6,070 bases of DNA from Elusimicrobia bacterium CG08_land_8_20_14_0_20_59_10 (GTDB lineage Bacteria > Elusimicrobiota > Elusimicrobia > Elusimicrobiales > UBA9959), in assembly GCA_002779045.1 (NCBI GenBank), contig PEXO01000402.1, positions 303-6,372 of the forward strand, read 5' to 3'. This document shows positions 1-5,406 of the stretch, in pieces. Positions within the stretch are counted from its first letter, which is position 1. Each line of letters begins with the position of its first letter. The position numbers were made by a program, and so were the translations under genes. Under the pieces are notes generated by a model that made no database searches, had not been told where the DNA came from, and worked only from the letters and a program-made list of their open reading frames with translations.

Positions 1-643
1 GGGCCTCCGTCACATAAGGCAGGGCCTCCGACATCTTCACACCCAGCCAGCCGGCGTTCGCCCGCATTGAGCCCTCGTAGATAGGGTAAATAAACCCTAT
101 GCCGCTGACGCCCTCGCGCATGGCGAAGGTTTCCACGTACTGCGGCAGAAAGCGGTAGTTCAGGCGGGTTACCACGATATCCACGCTGGTGCGCGCCCCC
201 CGCGCGCGGACATTGCGCAGGCCGGCGAGCGCCTGGTTATAACTTCCCCGCACCCTGGTAAGCCTGTCATGGACAGCCGCCGTGTGGCCGTGCATGGAGA
301 ACTTGAAGTAATTCGCGCCGGCAACCGTCAGGCGGCGCGCGAAATCCGAGTAGGAAAGCATTATGCCGTTGGTCTGCACCCGGATAGTATCGAACCCGCA
401 TTTTTTTGCGAAAGCCGTCAGTTTAAGAATATCCGCCCGTATGGTGGGCTCCCCGCCGCCAAATCCTATGGTGCGGAAACCTTCGCGGCGGGACTGCGAG
501 ATATCCGCCAGGGCCTCCGCGGTGGTTTTCGGCGGCAGCGGCTTTTTATCGGAGATGGAACAGAAAGCGCAGTTACAGTTGCAGGTGTAACCGAGCGTCA
601 GTTCGTAAACTCTTTTAGCGTTCTCCGCCTTGTCGAGGCTCAT
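1..643 (-). CDS. Radical SAM protein, N-terminal 214 residues (truncated by the left window edge)
   Basis: This reads from an ATG at 643 leftwards and is still open at the edge, so only the N-terminal part is visible. Residues 18-28 hold the [4Fe-4S] motif C21-x3-C25-x2-C28 in the context GYTCNCNCAFC, and GGGEPT at 62-67 is the usual SAM-binding strand. Later stretches (VQTNG at 89-93, FKFSMHGH at 113-120) match the strand order of the radical SAM barrel. By family knowledge it should cleave SAM to a 5'-deoxyadenosyl radical in the cytoplasm; the substrate cannot be read. An extra Cys (C23) lies inside the cluster motif. Any C-terminal auxiliary-cluster domain would be outside the window. The start lies 7 nt after the stop of the exported-protein gene, and no strong Shine-Dalgarno is seen, so translation may be coupled to the upstream gene. 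The family is sure; the function is unknown. Confidence 0.9.
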   Translation of the reverse strand, partial: MSLDKAENAKRVYELTLGYTCNCNCAFCSISDKKPLPPKTTAEALADISQSRREGFRTIGFGGGEPTIRADILKLTAFAKKCGFDTIRVQTNGIMLSYSDFARRLTVAGANYFKFSMHGHTAAVHDRLTRVRGSYNQALAGLRNVRARGARTSVDIVVTRLNYRFLPQYVETFAMREGVSGIGFIYPIYEGSMRANAGWLGVKMSEALPYVTEA

Positions 644-650
644 AGGCGGC

Positions 651-1208
651 TCATTTAAGCTGCTGCGCCTCCACTTTCCAGTCGGCGTCCGAAATGTCCA
701 GGGCGAGGAAAAACTCACCGCCGGTAAGCAGGCAGACATTTATCACGCCGAAGGCACCCTCTTCGAACGGCTTCATGTCCTTACTAATACCCTGGAGGTA
801 TTTTTCATCCTTGGGCGAACGCAATTCCATTTTAAAAACGGTATTTTTCTTTTTTTCGGTCACCGCCACTTTCCAGAGAATGCGCCAGTGGGCATCTTTC
901 GGCAGGTCCAGCTTATAGGTCTTTTTTACCGCCGACTTGCCTTTATAGACGACCACAGTATTGAAGTTGGAAAAATTTTTTTCCGGCTCGACTTCCTCGG
1001 TAAGCTCCTTTAGCGTCTTTTTGCTGAAATCAGACCCCTTCCTGGAAGAAGAACTTTCCAGCGGTATAGTTAAAGGCCAGTTATGCTCTACCTCTCCCGA
1101 AACTGCGGCTGTGGAAATGGCGAAAGGGAACCCTCTCCATGGCTGGGCATACGCAGCCGAAGAAAATAAAAGGACCGCCGCTGTCATCAAACCCGTTTTT
1201 TTATCCAT
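651..1208 (-). CDS. Exported hypothetical protein, 185 aa
   Basis: I do not recognise a named family. The N-terminus is a clear Sec signal peptide: basic DKK at 2-4, a hydrophobic core at about 7-18, and an A-Y-A signal peptidase I site at 19-21, giving a mature protein from Q22. There is no lipobox Cys. After a Ser/Lys/Glu-rich linker (about 50-80) come strand-like stretches: FNTVVVYKG (82-90), HWRILWKVAV (107-116), and a C-terminal GEFFLALDISDADWKVEA (164-181). The pattern of a W-containing strand pair and a final 'L-x-I-x-x-x-x-x-W-x-V' strand resembles small secreted beta-sandwich proteins; this is inference. The start is fixed by GGAGGGG at 1216-1222, 7 nt before the ATG. It overlaps the upstream gene by 22 nt, so it is probably co-transcribed and periplasmic or extracellular. 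A second in-frame ATG (residue 8) would remove the Lys residues of the signal and is less likely. Confidence 0.8.
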   Translation of the reverse strand: MDKKTGLMTAAVLLFSSAAYAQPWRGFPFAISTAAVSGEVEHNWPLTIPLESSSSRKGSDFSKKTLKELTEEVEPEKNFSNFNTVVVYKGKSAVKKTYKLDLPKDAHWRILWKVAVTEKKKNTVFKMELRSPKDEKYLQGISKDMKPFEEGAFGVINVCLLTGGEFFLALDISDADWKVEAQQLK

Positions 1209-1747
1209 AGGTATACCCCTCCGCGATACTTTTTTTCAACCATCCCCATGCTTATAAGCCGCTCCGCGGCCCTGAAGACCTCCCCCTCGTTGGAGCAGGA
1301 GGCGCAGATCTTTATGCCTTTTGCAAGTTTAAGGACCTGCGCCGTGGTAATACCGTTCTTACGGGCAAGAATGGCCAGCATGCATTTTTCCAGATCGGTA
1401 AGACCGCGGGCCGGCGGCTTGAAAGCGGCGGCGATACCGGCCTGCCGGGCCGGAATGCCGGCACAGGCCGCCCCCAGGAAACAGCGTTCCTTCTCCGGGC
1501 ATGGAAGCATTTTCCCGGCGGAAGTCAGATACCTTGAATAGCCGGGTAGAAGGCAGGGCGTGACATCTTGTATCGCGAGCTCCGCGCCTTTCTCTATGCA
1601 GAGGTCCGCGGCCTCGCGCAGGACGGCCAGTCCTCTACCCTCGCACAACAGCGCGCTGTCGGGGACGAGCAGGAGTTTATTATATTTCGACCGTTTAAGC
1701 GTCCGCAAAGCGGCCGCCGCGCCCGGGAGTTTTAATTCCAGTTTCAT
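1187..1747 (-). CDS. Cys-rich radical-SAM auxiliary-module-like protein with C-terminal winged helix, no radical SAM core (186 aa)
   Basis: An upstream ATG at 1825 would extend this ORF 26 codons into the desulfurase gene; the ATG at 1747, 4 nt after that gene's stop, is preferred. Residues 40-70 (a helix, then TPCLLPGY at 63-70) and C83-x5-C89-x5-C95 followed by AGIP (96-99) resemble the region after the barrel in some radical SAM enzymes, where 'P-x-C-LL-x-GY' and 'C-GIP' Cys residues bind an extra Fe-S cluster. There is no C-x3-C-x2-C motif and no GGEP, so it cannot be a radical SAM enzyme alone. Residues about 117-184 look like a winged helix: LTDLEKCMLAIL, then a recognition-like stretch, then AAERLISMGMVEKKYRGG with a terminal strand. 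An extra C148-x2-C151 sits within it. It could be a scaffold or partner of the neighbouring radical SAM enzyme, an Fe-S-sensing regulator, or a gene remnant. Coding is well supported by operon spacing; the role is unknown. Confidence 0.72.
   Translation of the reverse strand: MKLELKLPGAAAALRTLKRSKYNKLLLVPDSALLCEGRGLAVLREAADLCIEKGAELAIQDVTPCLLPGYSRYLTSAGKMLPCPEKERCFLGAACAGIPARQAGIAAAFKPPARGLTDLEKCMLAILARKNGITTAQVLKLAKGIKICASCSNEGEVFRAAERLISMGMVEKKYRGGVYLWIKKRV
1216..1222 (-). promoter_or_regulatory. Ribosome binding site of the exported-protein gene
   Basis: On the minus strand this reads GGAGGGG and ends 7 nt before the ATG at 1208. It lies inside the coding end of the upstream gene and favours the first ATG over the in-frame ATG seven codons later. 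Confidence 0.7.
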
Positions 1748-1751
1748 CGCT

Positions 1752-2996
1752 TCACGCCGCGCTCTCCAGAAATTGTCCCAGCGCGTCACAGAACAGCCGC
1801 ACTTCGCTTTCAGTATTATAAACAAAAAAAGAGGCCCTTAACGACTGTTTCACGCCGCGGCTGCGGTGCAGCGGGATGGCGCAATGGCTGCCGCAGCGCG
1901 CGCAGATAAAATGGCGCGGGAGTTCGTTGTTGAGGAAAATATTAAAATCCTGCGCGCAGGTCTTCGGGTTCCTGAAAGAGAAGGCGACTATGGGTGAGGC
2001 CGGCGCCTGCGGGGGGCCCAGCAGTTCCACCTCTTCCACCCCGGCCAGGCGGGCGCGGCACAAAGCGGCCAGCCCGGACGTACGCTCCTTTATCAGCCCG
2101 ATACCGGTCTCCAAAAGGAAGTCTATGGCAGCGCCCAGCCCTATTATGCCGGCGTAGTTCTGTATGCCGGCTTCGAAACGGCGGCAGTCCGCGAAATAGC
2201 GGGCCTCCGGCAGCCCCCCTTTTAATACCACATCCAGGACCGTACCGCCGCCCACTTTAAAGTTTCCCAGCCGGCGCATCAGCCCCGAACGGCAGTACAA
2301 CACGCCCGTCCCCGGCGGCCCGCCCAGTTTATGCCCCGAAAAGGCCAGCATATCAATACCGGCGGCGCGCACGTCCACGCGGTTGGTGGAAAGGTACTGT
2401 GCCGCGTCCGCCAGCACCACCGCACCCCGGCGGCGGGCCTGGCGCACCACCTCCTCCAGGCCAAAGGCCTGCCCGGTCACGTTCGACGCCAGGGGCAGGC
2501 TTACAAGGGCCGTCCGCGGGCCGATCAGGGAAGTTATGCGGTCCGCGCCCAGCTGCCACCCGCCTTCCAGGCCCGCGATGCGGACCTTTACCCGGCCCCG
2601 TTTCTGCTCCTCCAGGAAAGGCAGCAGATTGCTGTGATGGTCGAAAGCGGTCAGCACCACCTCGTTCTTCGCCTTCGTGAACGGAAAACACTTCGCCGCC
2701 AGGTTCAACCCTTCCGTAGTGCCGGAGGTAAAAATAATTTCCGAAGGGGTCTCCGCGCCCAAGAATGCCGCGGTCTTCGCCCGCGCTTCGTGGCACAGTT
2801 CCTCCACGGCCGCGCTGAGCAGATGCCCGGAACGCCCGCCCGCGCAGGCACCCAGCGCGGAAAGATAATGGCTGACCGCCCGGATCACCTTGCGGGGCTT
2901 GAGCACGCTGCAGGCATTGTCGAGGTAAACAAGCTTCTTGCCGCCAGCCAACCGCCCCAGCGCCGGGAATTGTCGCCTTATATTTTTAAGATCCAT
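1752..2996 (-). CDS. Cysteine desulfurase-like class V PLP enzyme (SufS/CsdA type)
   Basis: The 414-residue length is close to that of SufS-type enzymes (about 406). Motifs run in family order: YLDNA (24-28), TSGTTEG (90-96), DHHSN (119-123, the PLP-stacking His), ADAAQ (196-200, with D197 contacting the pyridine nitrogen), SGHK (220-223, K223 the likely Schiff-base lysine), RFEAGIQN (273-280), and GSHCAIPL (369-376), where C372 matches the catalytic persulfide Cys of group II desulfurases. RASFFVYNT (387-395) follows, as in SufS. By family, it takes sulfur from L-cysteine (or selenium from selenocysteine) to give alanine and an enzyme persulfide. Two differences stand out: the usual 'N-x-HRG-x-H' region reads CAGGRSGH (51-58), and two more Cys (C365, C368) precede C372. 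It may therefore be a specialised desulfurase/lyase serving the clustered radical SAM enzymes rather than the housekeeping SufS; no sufBCD neighbour is visible. It is the first gene of the leftward operon. The ATG at 2996 lacks a strong Shine-Dalgarno. Confidence 0.9.
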   Translation of the reverse strand: MDLKNIRRQFPALGRLAGGKKLVYLDNACSVLKPRKVIRAVSHYLSALGACAGGRSGHLLSAAVEELCHEARAKTAAFLGAETPSEIIFTSGTTEGLNLAAKCFPFTKAKNEVVLTAFDHHSNLLPFLEEQKRGRVKVRIAGLEGGWQLGADRITSLIGPRTALVSLPLASNVTGQAFGLEEVVRQARRRGAVVLADAAQYLSTNRVDVRAAGIDMLAFSGHKLGGPPGTGVLYCRSGLMRRLGNFKVGGGTVLDVVLKGGLPEARYFADCRRFEAGIQNYAGIIGLGAAIDFLLETGIGLIKERTSGLAALCRARLAGVEEVELLGPPQAPASPIVAFSFRNPKTCAQDFNIFLNNELPRHFICARCGSHCAIPLHRSRGVKQSLRASFFVYNTESEVRLFCDALGQFLESAA

Positions 2997-3085
2997 GATT
3001 CATCTTGAGCGAAACCGCTTCCCTCCTTGCAGTTCAGCTGTGACCAGCATTTTTCGCGAAGCGGCAAACACCACGCCACTATAAT

Positions 3086-3114
3086 ATTATAGCATTCGGC
3101 ACCGCGGCAATCAT
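3086..3114 (-). promoter_or_regulatory. Candidate promoter of the leftward (desulfurase) operon
   Basis: On the minus strand a perfect TATAAT lies at 3091-3086. Seventeen bases upstream, 3114-3109 reads ATGATT, a weak -35 (three of six matches to TTGACA). Transcription would begin near 3079 and leave an untranslated leader of about 80 nt before the ATG at 2996. The -10 is half of a 12-bp perfect palindrome (3080-3091), so the same site could also read rightwards, but the matching rightward -35 position (CGAAGC) is poor. The promoter rules of this organism are unknown. Confidence 0.4.
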
Positions 3115-3146
3115 TTAAAGAGGGGATTTGTTCATGCCAGTTAATA

Positions 3147-3152
3147 TATAAT
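3147..3152 (+). promoter_or_regulatory. Candidate -10 box of the rightward (radical SAM) operon
   Basis: A perfect TATAAT lies in an AT-rich run (3141-3152), with no good -35 at 16-18 bp spacing. Transcription would start near 3159, almost exactly at the left end of the 83-bp element, so the leader would consist mostly of that element. The sequence is AT-rich and the match could be chance. Confidence 0.35.
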
Positions 3153-3157
3153 CTATG
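3150..3157. repeat. Left copy of an 8-bp direct repeat (target site duplication)
   Basis: AATCTATG lies immediately outside the GTAACT end of the element at 3158-3240. It matches the copy at 3241-3248 exactly, as expected from the staggered cut of a transposase. Confidence 0.75.
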
Positions 3158-3240
3158 GTAACTACCCAGGTCCCTTGGAATGCGCCCCCCCCTGGCCCTC
3201 CCCCACGAGGGGGGGAGGGAAGGGCGAGGTGAGCAGTTAC
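3158..3240. mobile_element. 83-bp MITE-like element, possibly IS66-related
   Basis: The element begins GTAACTACCCAGGTC, and its other end read in reverse complement begins GTAACTGCTCACCTC; 11 of 15 positions agree, including the first six. Both ends abut an identical 8-bp direct repeat. The interior is a GC-rich hairpin (9-bp perfect stem) with no coding capacity. These are the marks of a miniature inverted-repeat transposable element mobilised by a transposase encoded elsewhere. From family knowledge, IS66 elements have ends starting GTAA and 8-bp duplications, so an IS66 parent is the best guess. It lies in the leader of the rightward operon between a -10-like box and the ribosome binding site. 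The structure is read directly; the family assignment is inference. Confidence 0.7.
3190..3224. repeat. GC-rich hairpin inside the MITE-like element
   Basis: The arms CCCTCCCCC (3196-3204) and GGGGGAGGG (3211-3219) pair perfectly over 9 bp with a 6-nt loop. After a small internal loop, CCCT (3190-3193) pairs with AGGG (3221-3224). No T-tract follows on either strand, so it is not a typical intrinsic terminator. It would form a strong structure in the rightward mRNA leader, about 23 nt before the ribosome binding site. Confidence 0.75.
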
Positions 3241-3248
3241 AATCTATG
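3241..3248. repeat. Right copy of the 8-bp direct repeat (target site duplication)
   Basis: AATCTATG directly follows the AGTTAC end of the element. Its last base is also the first base of the GAGG ribosome binding site of the next gene. Confidence 0.75.
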
Positions 3249-3251
3249 AGG
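3248..3251 (+). promoter_or_regulatory. Ribosome binding site of the rightward radical SAM gene
   Basis: GAGG ends 9 nt before the ATG at 3261. It supports this start and was left intact by the adjacent element insertion. Confidence 0.55.
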
Positions 3252-3260
3252 CCTTGAACC

Positions 3261-4484
3261 ATGCACAAATTCAGCATTTCGCTTCTTTGGGATTGCAATG
3301 AAAAGTGCCTTTTCTGCGCAAAAGGGCCGCCGCCGCGCGGGGTAAAAAGGCGGCTTTCCGAAGAGGAGGCGCTGGAACTTGTCCTTGATAAAAGGGCTGA
3401 AGGCTGCGATATTCTGGCATTTGACGGCGGAGAACCGACGCTGCTGCCCTACCTGCCGGAGCTGGCGGGGCGGGCCCTCCACGCCGGCTATAAACAGGTT
3501 CACATACTTACCAATGCGGTGGCGCTTTCCGATAATAATATGGTCCTGGCGCTGCTTAAATGCCATCCCAAAGCGAAGAAACTGATACACTTCGGCGTAT
3601 CGCTGCACGCACACTTAAAGAAGGATTCCGAGCACCTTACCCGCTCGGCCGGGACCTTTGAGAGAACGCTTACCGGCATACGCAACCTTAATGCCGCCGG
3701 TTTTCCCACAACGCTGTATCACGTAATAACCGCCAGGACATACCGCAAGCTGCCTGCATTTTCGGCTTTCATGCTCAAGAACATGCCCGGGATCAGGGGA
3801 ATAACGTTCTCTTTCATATTCCCGGCCGAACATTTCCGCCGGCACATGAATATTTTTCCCAGGATCACTGAAATCGCGCCTTTTTTCGACCGGGCGATAA
3901 ACCTTCTGCGCGCCTCCGGAGTAATAGTGAACATGAGCAGCTGCGGCATGGTCCCGTTCTGCCTGTTCAACGGCAATGAACGCCTTTTAATCCGTTCCTT
4001 TGCCCGGGACAACTCCGCCGGAGCGGCCTCATATGACACCCATAAATCGGAGGCATTCCCTTTCTTCCTGGAGAACTTCCAACGGATGAACAAGATCAAA
4101 TCCGCCGTCTGCGGCGCCTGCGTGCTTGATCCGGTCTGCGGGGGGATCTGGAAAATGTACGCGGAAAGGTACGGCCTCGGGGAACTTAAGCCGTACACCA
4201 CCGGCTATTTCAAAAAACAGCCTTTCTCCGGAGCGGCGGGAACGATAAATATGGACCACGGAGACAATTACCCGGACCCGGCGGCCTATCTCCGGATCTC
4301 CATGGCGGCTCTCCGGTGGGACGGGATCAGGGACATAGGGCTGAAAGGCCGGTTGCCGCGGGGGATTTCCGCGGACGAGATTTCGCTTTTTGCCTCAGCT
4401 CTTGGCTGCCGCCTGGCAGCCGGGGCGCCGAACCGTAAGGATAAAGGACTGACCCGTGATTTCCATCATAATACCGGCGTTTAA
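3261..4484 (+). CDS. Radical SAM enzyme with SPASM-like auxiliary cluster region (407 aa)
   Basis: The N-terminal DCNEKCLFC holds C12-x3-C16-x2-C19, which binds the catalytic [4Fe-4S] cluster. GGEPT at 56-60, HILTN at 81-85 and GVSLHAH at 112-118 follow the radical SAM barrel order. Downstream lie CGMVPFC (C228, C234) and CGACVLDPVCGG (C284, C287, C293), followed by Y300 and YG (304-305). This C-x2-C-x5-C pattern is typical of SPASM/twitch domains that bind one or two extra Fe-S clusters, as in peptide-modifying and related enzymes. About 100 residues follow the last cluster Cys, longer than a minimal SPASM end and without a recognised motif. It starts the rightward operon, and its 3' end overlaps the glycosyltransferase gene by 29 nt, implying coupled translation. 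The cytoplasmic substrate is unknown. A peptide or a small molecule are both possible, and no precursor peptide gene was recognised nearby. The class assignment is firm. Confidence 0.9.
   Translation: MHKFSISLLWDCNEKCLFCAKGPPPRGVKRRLSEEEALELVLDKRAEGCDILAFDGGEPTLLPYLPELAGRALHAGYKQVHILTNAVALSDNNMVLALLKCHPKAKKLIHFGVSLHAHLKKDSEHLTRSAGTFERTLTGIRNLNAAGFPTTLYHVITARTYRKLPAFSAFMLKNMPGIRGITFSFIFPAEHFRRHMNIFPRITEIAPFFDRAINLLRASGVIVNMSSCGMVPFCLFNGNERLLIRSFARDNSAGAASYDTHKSEAFPFFLENFQRMNKIKSAVCGACVLDPVCGGIWKMYAERYGLGELKPYTTGYFKKQPFSGAAGTINMDHGDNYPDPAAYLRISMAALRWDGIRDIGLKGRLPRGISADEISLFASALGCRLAAGAPNRKDKGLTRDFHHNTGV
4443..4448 (+). promoter_or_regulatory. Ribosome binding site deciding the GTG start of the glycosyltransferase
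   Basis: AAAGGA ends 7 nt before GTG at 4456, inside the end of the preceding gene. It supports the non-ATG start, which gives the complete GT2 N-terminus (ISIIIPAFN). Confidence 0.75.
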
Positions 4485-5406
4485 CGCCGAAAAGACAATT
4501 TCAAAAACGCTTAAGTCCGTCCTGGCTTCGTCCTTCCTGGATTTTGAGCTGATAGTAGTGGATGACGGCTCAACGGACAACACGCAGAACGCGGTCTCGG
4601 GATTTACCGTCAGACTCATAAAGCTCGGCTCCCGCAGCGGTTGCGCCTTCGCCAGAAATGCGGGCGCGAAGGAAGCCAGGGGGGAGGTCCTCCTCTTCCT
4701 GGATTCGGATGTCTGCGTGCGCGGCGATACCGTTCAAAAAATGCTGGAAACCCTCCGGGAGAGCCGCGCGGACGCTGCTGTCGCGATTTACTCGCAGGAA
4801 TCCCTTGACCAGGGCTTTTTTCAGAGTTTTAAGGCCCTGCACAATTACAGCTATTCCAAATTCCCTGAACCGCAGATAAGCGAGCATACGGTCTTCTCCA
4901 CTTTTTGTGCGATGATCAGGAAAGACTTATTCATGGAACTAGGCGGATTTGACATTACATACAAGTCGAACGATGTTGAAGATTATGAGCTGGGCTACCG
5001 TATTGTGGACCGCGGCTATAAGCTGGTAAGGAACAAGGCCATAGAGGTGGACCATCATTTCCCGGGGTTCCTGCGGAGCATAAAGCTGTATTACAGGAGA
5101 ACATATTTCTGGACGGAATTATTTTTGAAGAGGAAAAAATTCGACCCCGACGGCACTTCCCACAGGGACGCCGCCGGGATGCTGGCCGGCTGCCTTGCGG
5201 CGCTCTCGCTGCCGGCCGGCGTTTATTTTTTATCAGTTCCGCTGTTCGTGTTTTTCATGCTGTGCTTTTCGGATTTCTTTAAGCTGGCGTTCAGACAAAA
5301 GGGCGCGGTTTTTCTGGTGTTCGCGATACTCACCCAGCTGTTTCTTTCGGTGGTCGTCTCCGCCGCCGCCTGCGCCGCGGCTGCGCTGTGGCTCAGGAGA
5401 TCATGA
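4456..5406 (+). CDS. Family 2 glycosyltransferase with C-terminal membrane segments (316 aa)
   Basis: This starts at a GTG. The GT-A fold motifs appear in order: IIIPAFNAE (4-12), VVDDGSTD (34-41, nucleotide-binding Asp), ARNAGAKEARGE (66-77), FLDSD (81-85, the DxD-type metal site) and NDVEDYELGYR (172-182), where the E175-D176 pair is the likely catalytic base region. GT2 enzymes transfer a sugar from a nucleotide-sugar with inversion. Two hydrophobic stretches at about 240-271 and 283-312 suggest membrane anchoring, so the active domain would face the cytoplasm and act on a lipid carrier or membrane-bound acceptor. Similar proteins work in cell-surface polysaccharide, glycolipid or protein glycosylation pathways; the donor and acceptor cannot be read. 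It overlaps the upstream radical SAM gene by 29 nt, and its stop shares ATGA with the next start, so the three genes are probably translated together. Confidence 0.9.
   Translation: MISIIIPAFNAEKTISKTLKSVLASSFLDFELIVVDDGSTDNTQNAVSGFTVRLIKLGSRSGCAFARNAGAKEARGEVLLFLDSDVCVRGDTVQKMLETLRESRADAAVAIYSQESLDQGFFQSFKALHNYSYSKFPEPQISEHTVFSTFCAMIRKDLFMELGGFDITYKSNDVEDYELGYRIVDRGYKLVRNKAIEVDHHFPGFLRSIKLYYRRTYFWTELFLKRKKFDPDGTSHRDAAGMLAGCLAALSLPAGVYFLSVPLFVFFMLCFSDFFKLAFRQKGAVFLVFAILTQLFLSVVVSAAACAAAALWLRRS
5395..5400 (+). promoter_or_regulatory. Ribosome binding site of the B12-radical SAM gene
   Basis: AGGAGA lies just before the ATG at 5403, inside the last codons of the glycosyltransferase. The spacing is short (2-3 nt), but the ATGA overlap allows re-initiation by ribosomes finishing the upstream gene. 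Confidence 0.55.

Larger units (their letters stand above)
2997..3260. other. Intergenic region between two divergent operons
   Basis: This 264-bp stretch holds no convincing gene. It contains an AT-rich palindrome (3080-3091), a second -10-like box (3147-3152), and an 83-bp inverted-repeat element with flanking direct repeats (3150-3248). The left and right operons both start from it, so their promoters must lie here. The segment 3001-3079 shows nothing that I can assign. Confidence 0.75.

Noticed and set aside
1210..1217. GGTATACC palindrome as an operator
   Set aside because: It is only 8 bp, lies between a ribosome binding site and a start codon inside an operon, and has no second copy nearby.
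1748..1825. N-terminal extension of the 186-aa protein to an ATG at 1825
   Set aside because: It would overlap the conserved C-terminal end of the desulfurase by about 70 nt, whereas the ATG at 1747 follows that gene's stop by 4 nt, matching the tight spacing elsewhere in the operon.
2331..3008. A 225-codon plus-strand ORF opposite the desulfurase
   Set aside because: It is antisense to a gene with a full set of family motifs, its composition is His/Arg/Ala/Gly-rich, and it has no recognisable domain. It is a GC-driven shadow frame.
3138..3143. A longer direct repeat including CAGTTA on both sides of the element
   Set aside because: The left CAGTTA (3138-3143) is separated from AATCTATG by 6 nt, while the right one (3234-3239) belongs to the element's own inverted end. 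The match is probably chance; only the 8-bp repeat is kept.
3190..3224. Intrinsic transcription terminator
   Set aside because: The stem is strong but no T-tract follows on either strand, and it lies between divergent gene starts, where no upstream transcript needs to end.
2978..3298. A 106-codon minus-strand ORF across the intergenic region
   Set aside because: It runs through the inverted-repeat element and both promoter regions, its start lies inside the radical SAM gene, and its end overlaps the desulfurase start. The Pro/Arg-rich stretch is the translated hairpin.
3719..4201. A 160-codon minus-strand ORF inside the radical SAM gene
   Set aside because: It is antisense to the conserved barrel and SPASM-like region and has no motif of its own.
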